Positions 40,372 through 51,216 of a stretch of DNA of 64,000 bases are shown one piece after another (within the stretch, counting starts at the first letter, position 1; every line of letters begins with the position of its first letter). The stretch is taken from positions 5,084,001-5,148,000 of the forward strand of contig NC_091880.1 of the NCBI RefSeq assembly GCF_019399895.1, written 5' to 3'. The notes under the pieces are model-generated. The model saw only the letters and a program-made list of their open reading frames with translations. It made no database searches and was not told the DNA's origin. The position numbers were made by a program, and so were the translations under genes. Source of the stretch: Cardiocondyla obscurior (lineage: Eukaryota; Arthropoda; Insecta; Hymenoptera; Formicidae).

Positions 40372-40438
<67 letters not shown>
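40312..40438. repeat. 17-bp perfect hairpin inside a (TA)n microsatellite
   Basis: AGCTATGTGAACCGTAT (40312-40328) is mirrored by ATACGGTTCACATAGCT (40355-40371) around a 26-nt loop. TA repeats flank it on both sides, with about 33 TA units on the right to 40438. It could be a tiny TA-targeting insertion. Confidence 0.75.
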
Positions 40439-40446
<8 letters not shown>

Positions 40447-40550
40447 TATACAAATATTTTTTTATTAAATATAAAAATAAGAAAAGAAGAAAAAGTACAC
40501 GTGTGGGAATAAGAATTGCTTTGCGAGGTAACAAATAATATTTTTTAAAA

Positions 40551-43500
40551 ATGTACGATAAAGAAAAATTACTAGACATATTGATAAAGGAAGAATTTCG
40601 AACGATAACGAGTGACGGCAAAGTTCTACCGCCCTCTCATGCTATTTATGGGTCCATCTCTAAAGAATTAGAGAAAAGTGGATGTCACATTACATCAAAA
40701 CATATTTATACCATTTTAAAGAATGATAGAAATGGTTTATACAGTGCAACATTAAAAGAATTTGGCATTAATAAACCAGAAATATACAACGAGTCAAAAA
40801 ATAGCACGTACAACGTTACTGATGTAAGCAACAGTAGCGATACAGAAACCAAAAAGTTTAAGCTAGTTATTTCAGCAGAAAAATGGGCGGAAATAAAACC
40901 TAAAAAAATATAAAATGATAATAAACGGAAATATATGTCATTGCAATCAGGAAAATGGACACATGTTTTTGCTGATGCCATATGGCAACAAAGTAAATTA
41001 CCATGTGCAATAATATTTAAGCGTGCAAAAATATATAAAAGTAGCGACTCAAAATACTACGCTAACATTAAAGGTTTGTGCCAAGAGTGTGGGGCACAAA
41101 TAGTGTGCATTCTATTTAATAAACCGTTAAAAAAGACGGATGTTATTTTTGAATGCATAATAAGCAAATTAAACTATAATGTAACGCACAGAAAGAAAAG
41201 ACCGCTGAAAGGTGAAGTGCGAAAACAAATAGCAAGTGAACTGGTAGATGGAAATAAAAATGCAAACGTTTGGCGTAACGAAGAAGCCAACAGGATTATG
41301 GCATTTGGTGATCAAATTCCACCAATACTGTATAATAATACAGTTTTGCGCAAAGCAAAGCAAGAAGAATTAGATAAACGTTTGCAGCTAGAAAATGTCG
41401 ATCCATTGAAAAGTTTACAACTTGCCAAACACATAAAAATGATCGGCATTATTCATAATATTGGAATGGATCCATTTTACTGCATGTATTGGACTGCAGA
41501 GCAAAAGTAATGTACAAAAAGCACACAAGGATAATAACAGTGTTTTAGCTATCGATGCTACAGGAAGCATTGGAAAAAAATTAAGACTTCCTAATGATAA
41601 AAAATCATCGCATTTATTCCTTTACCAGTGCGTCTGTATTTCAAAGCATGGAAATTTTCCAGCTTTTCAAATGATATCCGCAAAGCAAGATGCAGCTATT
41701 ATTAGTTACTTCTTTTTTGAAATAATAAGAAATGGAGCACCGCAACCTCGAACTGTAGTTACAGATTTTGGTAAAGCAATACTAAATGCTGTTGCGCGTG
41801 CTTTTGCAAATTGCGCGGACCTTAATAATTATTTACAAGCAGAGTATGATGTATTACATCTTAATAGTTCGAATATTCTGCCATGCTACGTAAGATTAGA
41901 CATTAACCATTTCATAGCCATGATTGCTAGATGGGATTGTCTAAGAGGCAAGGCAAGTAAAATACGCCAATTTTATATAAGAAGTCTAGCAAGATTATAT
42001 CAGATGGATTCGTACAACGATGTACGCAAATTTTTAAAATCCACATTAATCGTAGCATTAAGTGAGGCCATTGGCGATAGCAGTGATATGCCTGCTACGT
42101 TGTTGCCATCACAAATACATCTCGTAGAAATAAACGACATGATTAAAGGAATTACGGTTAATGAACCGGAAGAAAACAAAATGCATAGATGCCCACAAGA
42201 TGAAATCAGTACTGAATGTAGCTGGAATACTTGGGCAGAAAATATTTATACTGAAGCGCAAGAAATAGCAAAGGACTCAATTGATGGAACCGTAGTTAAT
42301 GCCTTTTATAATGTAGAAGCCGCTAAAAAGATAAAAAAACTTATGTGTTTCTTGCCCTTATGGACGGGTATAATGAAACATCATTTTAAACGTGGTGCTG
42401 AGATAGCCACCTCATCATTTGTTGAGGCAGAATTTGCCGAAATAAAAACAAGATACTTCAAAAATCAACTGCCAATGAGAGTGGACAAATTTATATTACG
42501 ACACATAGAATATGTAAACGGCAGATTGAAATTAACGTGCGGCACTGATACCAAAGAAGAATTAAATAAAAAAGAATTAAGTTCACCAAAAGAGTTTGAA
42601 GCAGATGACGTAATAAACGCATCTTCAACAAATACAGAAATAAATAAGAAAAAATCTAGTCCAGTCGAAATAGAAATGTACAGTAAAAACGATAAAATTG
42701 AAGCAAGATGGGAAGATCGACATCTAAATGAAAGTGACGAACAAACGACTGTACAAGAAAAAAGCTATGAAGTATCACCTTTGACAGAAAATAAGTTGCC
42801 AGAAATTTCAAAAACAAATGATATAGAACACTCGTTGAACGAAATTGAAAATTGGAGAGGAAAAATAAAAAGAAACACACACGACGAAATCGAAGAAACA
42901 CAAGTTTCCAAACGGCGAAAAAATAACTATTTAACGCCATGCGCTGAGTGGGACCTCTGCAACACAAATAAAGTTGTAGGTCTACCTATATTAAAGAATG
43001 GCTCTATTTGTAATGCGACCGATTTTAATAAGCAACAAATAATTGTACGCGAAACTTGTGCATTTGATAGCATATTCCAAGTTGTCGCAAATGGCATAAG
43101 CACAAGTAACACATACAAAACTAATATGGATGCATTGAATACTTCAAACATATTTATTAAATTTGTAATGGATATTCTACAACGAGGAAAAATAATTGCA
43201 AGTGATTATAGTACGAGAGCAGCAGTTTTAATAGATACAGAAATTTTTAAATCAAATTTCTCGCGTTCAACGCGCACTTCGCATTCGCTCAATGCCAATT
43301 GTAATGCTGCGCACCTAATTGAAAAACTATTTTCAAATATTCCGAGCTACAAAAGAGAGTATCACTGCAAGAAGTGTAGCCACAGTTTGAAGAAATTATC
43401 GCCAACATGTAATATTAATGTTGATGAAATTTTAAAAAACGGGCTAAATAACATGCAAAAAGCAATCGACGATGAAATTATTCGCACAAATAAGACAAAG

Positions 43501-43851
43501 TGCTACAAATGCAAAGAAACAGTTAATTATACAGTAACATACGGACCACACCTAATTATTGATACGAGCATAATATCTTATACAGATTATTTAAAAAATA
43601 ATCGCATAAAAGAACTGAAACATACCTTAGATAATGTCGCTAAAAATGTTGAAATAGAAGAAAACAGATATTTGCTAGCAGGAATAGTGTCATACGAAAA
43701 ACTTGGTTCACTAAACTACCAAGGACATTACACTGCATATACATATGCCAATCTCCATTGGAGCCACTACAACGATATGCCCGCAAAGCGATGCAGTGCA
43801 GATAAAAATCAAGTTATATTCCCACACGTAATACTTTATATAAAACAATAA
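40551..43851 (+). pseudogene. DDE transposase with C-terminal USP-like (peptidase C19) domain, broken by one stop and one frameshift
   Basis: Three pieces form one gene of ~1,100 codons: 40551-40913 and 40935-41510 share a frame and are separated only by a TAA at 40911; 41461-43851 continues after a +1/-2 shift near 41505. The N-terminus looks DNA-binding (SKELEKSGCHITSKHIYTIL). The transposase core shows D in VLAIDATGSIGKK, D in VVTDFGKAILNAV and a likely E in TSSFVEAEFAEIK, an order resembling MULE-type DDE enzymes. A charged linker follows. The C-terminus has a cysteine box (ETCAFDSIFQVV), CxxC pairs (YHCKKC; KCYKCKE) and a histidine box (GHYTAY ... WSHYND), typical of ubiquitin-specific proteases. 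The superfamily is not certain. No terminal repeats were identified. Confidence 0.75.
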
Positions 43852-43971
43852 ATAAACAATATAAAATATAAAAGTAATGGTAACAAATGAAAAACAAAAA
43901 AAAATTATAACAGCAATAAAAATTATATCTTTAATAGCTTTTTTATATAAAACGTTTTGATAAAACGTTAC

Positions 43972-44448
43972 TCTGCGCAATGCGCGGCGGTAACAGTCTA
44001 TGAAGCAGAAATCTGCGCAATGCGCGGCGTAACAGTCTTGATGAAGCAGATATCTGCGCAATGCGCGGCGGTAAAAATCTTGATGAAGCAGAAATCTGCG
44101 CAATGCGCGGCGGTAAGTCTTGATGAAGCAGAAATCTGCGCAATACGCAGCGGTAAGTCTTGATAAAACGTAAATCTGCGTAATGCGCGGCGGTAAGTAT
44201 TGATAAAACGTAAATCTGCACAATGCGCGGCGGTAAGTCTCGATAAAACGTAAATCTGCGCAATGCGCGGCGGCAACAGTCTTGATGAAGCAAAAGTCTG
44301 CGCAATGCGCGGCGGTAACAGTCTTGATGAAGCAAAAATCTGCGCAATGCGTGGCGGTAACAGTCTTGAAGCAGAAATCTGCGCAATGCGCGGCGGTAAA
44401 TCTTGATAAAATGAATCTGCGCAATGCGCGGCGGTAACAATCCAATTC
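43972..44448. repeat. GC-rich minisatellite, ~40-bp unit, about twelve copies
   Basis: Every unit contains TCTGCGCAATGCGCGGCGG plus a spacer with either GATGAAGCAGAA or GATAAAACGTAAA. It starts ~120 bp after the transposase stop. Long ORFs across it in three minus-strand frames are repeat artefacts. 44449-44834 is AT-rich with no gene seen. Confidence 0.9.
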
Positions 44449-44834
44449 ATTGTGCGCTATGCACAATGATCCTTGTTCTATGTAAAAAAAGAAACTGCAC
44501 TTAAAAAAAAACTGAACGTCATATCCAGCAACGATTGGCAAAAAGATGCGCATGGGTACTTTCATAACTTCCGCGTTAGAGTAGAAATTAATATTCTCTA
44601 ATGAGTAGATATGATAGTAAAATCCATGCGCATTACAACAACGTACCTCCAAATAATGTAAGTAACTGCAATACCTTAATTTTTTTTAATGATTCTTAAA
44701 TATATTTTAGTAATATTTCTCTAATATTTACATTTTTTATTAAGTTAATCAAATGCATAAAATTACTATTAATTATACTAACAATGCAATAAATCTTTTA
44801 TTGAATATTATTCAACCAAGCGTAATAAAAAATA

Positions 44835-46045
44835 CCCTAATAGTTTTCGAGAGAACTCCTCGGGGGGTAAACAGAACTCTTTTGAAAACTACGAAATTCG
44901 CGAAAAAAAATTTTTGTGACTTTTAAGGGGTTGTAACTCGGCGGGGGTTGGTCGGAGCGCGAAACGACCCAATAGTTTTCGAGAGAACTCCTTGGGGGGC
45001 AAACAGAACTCCCTTGAGAACTCCGAAATTCGCGAAAAAAAATTTTTTGTGACTTTTAGGGGGTTGTAACTCGGCGGGGGTTGGTCGGAGCGCGAAACGA
45101 CCCAATAGTTTTCGAGAGAACTCCTTGGGGGGCAAACAGAACTCTTTTGAGAACTCCGAAATTCGCGAAAAAAAAATTTACTTTTATGGACTTAGAAAAA
45201 TTTCAATTTGTGACGTTTAGGGGGCTGTATCTCGGCGGGGGTTGGTCGGAGCGCAAAACGACCCAATAGTTTTCGAGAGAACTCCTCGGGGGGCAAACAG
45301 AACTCCCTTGAGAACTCCGAAATTCGCGAAAAAAAAATTTTTGTGACTTTTAGGGGTTGTAACTCGGCGGGGTTGGTCGGAGCGCAAAACGACCCAATAG
45401 TTTTCGAGAGAACTTTTGGGGCAAACAGAACTCCCTTGAGAACTCCGAAATTCGCGAAAAAAATTTACTTTTATGGACTTAGAAAAATTTCAATTTGTGA
45501 CGTTTAGGGGCTGTATCTCGGCGGGGGTTGGTCGGAGCGCAAAACGACCCAATAGTTTTCGAGAGAACTCCTCGGGGGGCAAACAGAACTCCCTTGAGAA
45601 CTCCGAAATTCGCGAAAAAAAAATTTTTGTGACTTTTAGGGGGTTGTAACTCGGCGGGGTTGGTCGGAGCGCAAAACGACCCAATAGTTTTCGAGAGAAC
45701 TTTTGGGGGCAAACAGAACTCCCTTGAGAACTCCGAAATTCGCGAAAAAAATTTACTTTATGGACTTAGAAAAATTTCAATTTGTGACGTTTAGGGGCTG
45801 TATCTCGGCGGGGTTGGTCGGAGCGCAAAACGACCCAATAGTTTTCGAGAGAACTCCTCGGGGGCAAACAGAACTCCCTTGAGAACTCCGAAATTCGCGA
45901 AAAAAAAATTATTGTGACTTTTAGGGGGTTGTAACTCGGCGGGGGTTGGTCGGAGCGCAAAACGACCCAATAGTTTTCGAGAGAACTCTTCGGGGGGCAA
46001 ACAGAACTCCCTTGAGAACTCCGAAATTCGCAAAAAAAAGAATTG
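44835..46045. repeat. Satellite with alternating ~130- and ~160-bp units
   Basis: About nine units, each with AATAGTTTTCGAGAGAACTC, CAAACAGAACTC, CCGAAATTCGCGAAAAAAA and a GTTGGTCGGAGCG block. The longer units carry an extra TTTATGGACTTAGAAAAATT segment. Units alternate short and long, so the higher-order repeat is a dimer. Confidence 0.9.
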
Positions 46046-46581
46046 GGGTTACTTTATTTTTTATTTTGGGGGGTTGTTTGCGCGAGAACCGTTTTAGAAC
46101 CTATGGAGAACTATAGGTCTCGTCGAGATCTATAAAAATCAATATTTTTTTTTTTTTTTTTTTAATGGGGGGGAGGTGTTTTTTTAAAATTATTTTTTCG
46201 TTGGTTTAAAGAGCAGAACTCTTCTTAATAACTATCAGGAACTCTAGAACTCTTCGAGAACTATCGAAATATATGAAAAAAATTTATTTTTGAAAATGAG
46301 GGGGCCGTGAAGTTGGCCCCTCCGTTTTTGAAATCGTGTTTTAATTGATTTAAAGGGCGGAACTCCTTCTAGAAACTATCAGGAACTCTAGAACTCTTCG
46401 AAACAAGTTCAGAACTCCCTTTTTTTTTTCAAAAATCCAAAAGTGAGGGTACAACTTCACAGACGTAAGCGATTTTAATAGTTTTTTTTTAAAAACATTG
46501 GTTTTAGAAGTGTTTTTAACGTAGCATTAAAGAAAAATAATATAAATAAATATTTAAAAATTTATGCAAACAGTTAATTAT
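46046..46581. other. Degenerate GAACTC-rich sequence
   Basis: No gene. Scattered GAACTCTTCGAGAACTAT and CAGGAACTCTAGAACTC pieces suggest worn relatives of the satellite to the left, mixed with T runs. Confidence 0.5.
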
Positions 46582-46772
46582 GCAAAAAAGTCACTCATCG
46601 GATTCAGCTGTCGGACGGTGCTGCGAGTGACACCGTACAATTTTTAGCTCGAAATGGTCATTTTCCTTAGTTAACAAATGGATATTTCGAAAACCGAGTG
46701 TCCGATTAAAAAAATCTTTTATTTGTTAACATTACAGGGTTGTTCTACGTCCACCGATGAGTGATTTTTTGC
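46582..46772. mobile_element. Small inverted-repeat (MITE-like) element
   Basis: GCAAAAAAGTCACTCATCGG at the left is mirrored by CCGATGAGTGATTTTTTGC at the right. About 150 bp lie between, with no coding capacity. No clear target duplication was found. 46773-47187 is AT-rich with nothing recognised. Confidence 0.55.
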
Positions 46773-47187
46773 AAAAAGATTGTTTAAACAATTAAAATGA
46801 CTTCTTTTCCATGTTAAAACGCAATATCGGAAACTTAAAGTCCATAGCAACAACAATTACGTGACAACGAACGTTTTCGTTAAAAATATAAATTTGTTAA
46901 GTAAGTACAGCTGCGAAATGTTAAAAATATAAACATAAATTGTTCAAATACTATTAAAACATAAAAAAATGTTATCTTAAAAACTACGTTTCGATGTACA
47001 TTTAACATTAGTAGTCAACAAAATTAAATTTTATGTGCATGCATTTATTCGTATTAAACATTATAAATTTTAACATCGTGAAATGCGTTAATTGTTGCAA
47101 AAAAAATATCAATTTTGCATTAATTGCTGGAAGGGATGAAGAAAGGATTAAATAAGTGTGTATTTTTATTAAAACAACGTAATATAT

Positions 47188-47735
47188 AGGGTGTCCCAAA
47201 GTCATGTAGACAAACTTTGGAACTAGGTAGATCTCGTTATTTTAAGACGAAAAGTCCTTTACCATTTTTTATTTTGAGTAATATTAAGCGAGATAAAAAT
47301 GATTGAAAATTAAGTTTTTTGGGCGGATCTTACTGCTTCTCACATTGCGCGGAGACGCTCTATTCGTCGGTAGTCTCCAATCCATGCTTTCTTGATCATC
47401 AATAATTTTCTTTGTATTGTTACGCGTCGTCGCTTTTCTTTGATTCTTGGATTAGACCAGTTTATCTAGGCGGGCCGATCGTAACCGCCTGTCTTGCCCC
47501 GCGCGCCTTCATTTTTCTTATCGATGATCGAGAACGCAAGGATTGGGGACTACCGACGGATAGAGCGTCTCCGCGCAATGTGAGAAGCAGTAAAATCCGC
47601 CCAAAAAACCTAATTTTCAATCATTTTTATCTCGCTTAATATTACTCAGAATAAAGAATGGTAAAGGACTTTTCGTCTTAAAATAACGAGATCTACCTAG
47701 TTCCAAAGTTTGTCTACATGACTTTGGGACACCCT
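47188..47735. mobile_element. Long-TIR non-autonomous element (mariner-like MITE) with TA flanks
   Basis: It begins AGGGTGTCCCAAAGTCATG and ends with the inverted form, CATGACTTTGGGACACCCTG. TA dinucleotides lie on both sides. Arms of ~215 bp are near-perfect inverted copies and the centre is ~110 bp with no gene. 47736-48039 has no recognised feature. Confidence 0.75.
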
Positions 47736-48039
47736 GTATATTTTAATATTTATTTATTAATGTTTTCCAGCAGACATGGTAATTTCTCGCGTCATCATGT
47801 CTATTACCAGTACAGAGATACGAGTTAGCGACAAATATTTTACACCGAGAGCATCGAAGTAACCGAGGCTACCGCGACGGGCGCGACTGTGCGACACCGA
47901 TTATTGCTGAAAGACGAGAGAGTCGGGAATATATTTCTGCTCTCTTCTACAGCTCGAGCTCGACCGAACACACGGACACGAAGCTACAGTTGTGTGCGTC
48001 TGTTGCCGTCGTACCAAATCTGCGAGCACTGGGCCCGTA

Positions 48040-48408
48040 TGCAATTTTCTCAAGTTCCGCACAATGCTACGTTGACAGATTACTAAAATATTTTTGTTTT
48101 TTGGCCATATCTCGGTTACTGGTGAATATAGAAAGCTCAAAATAGGCCCGAATGCATCTTCTTTAAGAGCCGCACAATGCTACGTTGCTAAATTTAAAAA
48201 ATATTTTTTTTTGTTTTTTAGCTATATCTCGGCTACTGGTGCAAATAAAAGGCTCGAAATAGGCCCGTATGCATTTTTTTTAAATTCCGCACAATGTTAT
48301 TTTGTCAAAATTAAAAAATATTCTATTTTGTTTTATGACTATATCTCGGTTACTGGAGAATGTAGAAAGCTCGAAATAGGCCAGTATGCATCTTTTTTAA
48401 GTGTTGTA
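48040..48408. repeat. Satellite type A, left fragment (~3 units)
   Basis: Units with GGCCATATCTCGGTTACTGG and GCCGCACAATGCTACGTTG match the large array after 57968. The last unit is cut at TA (48407-48408), where the Tc1/mariner element inserted. Confidence 0.9.
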
Positions 48409-49066
48409 CAGTCACCGGCAATAATGGCCTGTCGCGCTGCGGCGACGGCGGCTCTCGTGCGTGAGGTGGGGTAGTGTGCGTGAGGCCTCACCGCGGATCG
48501 CGTACGTGAGGCATGGAACGCCGAAAGGAGCGAGAAAACAGGGGAAAATTTGGTGGGGGGCGTTCTCATGCTCTCTCTCGCTCGCGACCCGTGAGTGTGA
48601 GAGAGATAGAATGAGTGAACGCTAAGGAATTATTATAGGCGCACCTTCGCTCTCTCTCTTGCACGCGTTCGTGTTTATACGGTTAGACAAGGATAGAAGT
48701 ATATCGCTAGAGTACGCTATTAATTCTAGCGTATACTTTCAGACATTTCGCGACTTTTAACAATCAAAATTAAATTTTCATGTTACTTAGATTTTAAATA
48801 TATATTTTTACATTATGTATAAATTAATTTTGAGATAATTTTCGTTTTCTGTCTTGAGAAAGACAATTTTAAATGCCGTTTTCTGTCTTGAGAAAGACAA
48901 TTTTATATGCCGTTTTCTGTCTTGAGAAAGACAATTTTATATGCCGTTTTCTGTCTTGAGAAAAACAATTTAATAAATGCGAATGAATATTCATCGTATG
49001 AAATATTTGTTGGCCCTAAAAAAGGCCGATTGTGGGCGAAGCTACGGAACATTGAATTAATAATCG
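48409..49066. repeat. Left terminal inverted repeat, with four ~35-bp minisatellite units
   Basis: It mirrors 57344-57966. The unit CTGTCTTGAGAAAGACAATT occurs four times here (48852-48970) and three times in the right repeat, which explains the length difference. Confidence 0.85.
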
Positions 49067-49111
49067 GTCCAGTAACCGGACCGCTCGATCACTTGATTGA
49101 GTCGATTAGGT

Positions 49112-50173
49112 TGTGGCGAGGGCTTAGGCCCCGCCACTAGACGGCAGACGCCGTCCCTAAGGGCTAACACCGACCCGAACAGGACCGAACGCGCCAAGCA
49201 AGGTTCGACGGGCAACCACCGGCCCGGCGATGGCGCGCGCCGCCGAGGTAAGAGTGGGAACTCCCTCACTCTCATCTCGGCGACTATATAAGCCGAGCTC
49301 GCGGCAGACCAAGTACCTTGTCCGTTCCGACTCCTCGTCACGAGCACCAGTCCTCCAGATCCGATAGGCTTCGGGCGCTCCCGAAGCCCTCTCTAGTACT
49401 CTCCGACTCGGGCGCTCCCGAGTCGTCCCCGGGCGCTTCCGGTGAGAGTCTTCCGCTGCTTTGGGCGCTCCCAAGGCAGAGTAAAACTTCAGGTTCCTGG
49501 AGACCTCGGGCGCTCCCGAGGCTCCACCACCGAGGCGACCGGATACCGCCGGCGCCCCCGGCTAGGCCGGACCACCGAGATCCCCTGGACGGGCGCTCCC
49601 GTCCAGGTGGTAAGATCTACCGTACGGCATACCGCCGGCGACACCGCCGCGGTCGGGCGCTCCCGACTGCCGCTGCTTCCAGGGCACCCAGAGCCACACC
49701 GAGATCCCCTGGACGGGCGCTCCCGTCCAGGCCGTAGGATCCGTCGTACGGCACGCTGCCGACGACACCGCCGCGGTCGGGCGCTCCCGACTGCCGCTCT
49801 CCGGATTATCCCGGGTAACTTTTGGTTCTCTTGGACGGGCGCTCCCGTCCAAGCCTAGAGCCTGCCGCACGACTAACCGTCATCGGCATCGCCGCCGTCG
49901 GGCGCTTCCGACGGCCGCCGCCTCCAGGGCGCTTCGCGCCCTCACGCGATCCCCCGGACGGGCGCTCCCGTCCGGCAACGGATCCGCCGCGCGACAACCA
50001 GTCGCCGGCACTGCCGCGGTCGGGCACTCCCGACCGCTGCCCCTCGGGTTAGCCCGAGCAACCTCGGCCCAGACCCCGACCAACCGGTTGGTCTATCGTC
50101 GTCGCGACGAACTCAGGCTCCGGCGAGCCTCAATCCGGCAACCCCCGCGGCCCGGCAAAATTTTACCGTTACA
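49112..50173 (+). repeat. Gypsy-2 5' LTR (1062 bp) with a hairpin array
   Basis: Begins TGTGGCGAGGGC and ends CCGTTACA. TATA box TATATAA at 49285-49291. From 49368 to ~50041 there are about 14 short hairpins, each with the loop context GGGCGCTCCC. ORFs in all frames here reflect the GC-rich repeats. Confidence 0.93.
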
Positions 50174-50188
50174 TGGCGCCCGAACAGT
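50174..50188 (+). promoter_or_regulatory. Gypsy-2 primer binding site, tRNA-Lys type
   Basis: TGGCGCCCGAACAGT follows the LTR. The first 14 bases equal the Gypsy-1 site. Confidence 0.85.
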
Positions 50189-50223
50189 AAAATTGAACAC
50201 CACGACGACGACGGGCCGGCTTT

Positions 50224-51216
50224 ATGAAAACGTGGATATACGAAAGGACTAAGGCCGAACTTGCGGCCGAACTAAGGCGTCTCGGTCTGGAATACGACGG
50301 ACCGATCGACAAGCTAAGGAACAGACTCAGAAAACACGTGGAAGACAATCCCGGATTTCAACCAATGGCAAAGGCGGTAGACGCCCAGTCGCCACCACAC
50401 ATCGCAATCAACATGATAGACGATGACGACGATGACGATAGTGCATCGATCGCGCCAGTGAACCAAGGAAAAGCAATGGACCAGATTAGAAAATGGGGCT
50501 GCCATTTTGATGGCCGAGACCCGCTTGGATTCCTAGAAAGAATCGAGGAACTCCGAAGAGCGTATGGATACGAAGAACCACAGATGCTCCTCGGGCTGCC
50601 AGAAATGCTCCGCGGAGACGCACTCCTGTGGTACAGAAATAACCAAGACTCGTGGACAACGTGGAAAGAATTCGAGGACAACTTCCGCGCGCAGTATCTA
50701 CCCCGACGACTACGAACGCAAACGATGCGAGAAATTCAAAATCGGCTCCAGAAACCGATGGAGTCGTTCCAACAATACGCAACAGCCATACAAACGCTAA
50801 TGCGTCGAGCCGGAGGCATACCGAAGAAAGAACAGCTAGACTGGATCTACGAGAACCTCCTCCCCGAATACAAACTGTACATACGAGTGAAAGATGTAAA
50901 GAATCTAGCCGAATTAAGCGAGCAGGCCGCGAACTACGAGGAGATCCGCAAACAGGTAGAACAAACGAGCCCAAAACAAAAACCCAGTACACTAGTACCG
51001 ACGGCCGCTGCGGCAACTTATAACCGCGAAGAATGCTGCTGGCGGTGTAAACAGAGAGGACACACCCGCCAGAACTGCCGGAGACCACCGATCAAATTTT
51101 GTTCCCAATGCGGAAAAGAGGGAGTCCTCACGCGAGAATGCCACCCGCGCCAGGAAAACGAAAGAAGGGCCGGAGGCGACGCCGCCGCCAACCGGTCCAA
51201 CACCAGCCGACAATAA
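50224..51216 (+). CDS. gag: Gypsy-2 gag (330 aa) with SAP-like N-terminus
   Basis: Residues 1-40 (TKAELAAELRRLGLEYDG ... LRNRLRKHVE) match a SAP-like motif as in Gypsy-1, followed by an acidic run (DDDDDDDS). The capsid core (IRKWGCHFDGRDPLGFLERI ... GDALLWYRNN) is clear. The first knuckle is CWRCKQRGHTRQNC; the second (CSQCGKEGVLTREC) lacks its histidine, as in Gypsy-1, so this degenerate form is a feature of the lineage. The ATG is ~36 bp after the primer site. It overlaps pol by 118 bp, with pol in the -1 frame. Confidence 0.93.
   Translation: MKTWIYERTKAELAAELRRLGLEYDGPIDKLRNRLRKHVEDNPGFQPMAKAVDAQSPPHIAINMIDDDDDDDSASIAPVNQGKAMDQIRKWGCHFDGRDPLGFLERIEELRRAYGYEEPQMLLGLPEMLRGDALLWYRNNQDSWTTWKEFEDNFRAQYLPRRLRTQTMREIQNRLQKPMESFQQYATAIQTLMRRAGGIPKKEQLDWIYENLLPEYKLYIRVKDVKNLAELSEQAANYEEIRKQVEQTSPKQKPSTLVPTAAAATYNREECCWRCKQRGHTRQNCRRPPIKFCSQCGKEGVLTRECHPRQENERRAGGDAAANRSNTSRQ

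Noticed and set aside
40490..43835. Inverted match of about 13 bp (ACGTGTGGGAATA) on both sides of the transposase gene, possible TIR
   Set aside because: The right copy lies inside coding sequence, the match is short, and it does not sit at recognisable element ends.
43711..44652. 313-aa minus-strand ORF and two shorter parallel ORFs across the minisatellite
   Set aside because: The repeat is open in three frames at once. The protein is a repetition of a histidine/arginine-rich unit and overlaps the end of the transposase gene.
44520..44660. Possible further gene d exon (VRVEINI-like stretch near the ATATCCAGC motif)
   Set aside because: Only a few residues resemble gene d, and no consistent splice sites or frame could be built.
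49318..49874. Arginine- and proline-rich ORFs in Gypsy-2 LTRs (138-139 aa)
   Set aside because: They arise from the GGGCGCTCCC hairpin repeats and occur in several frames; the 3' LTR has the same ones.
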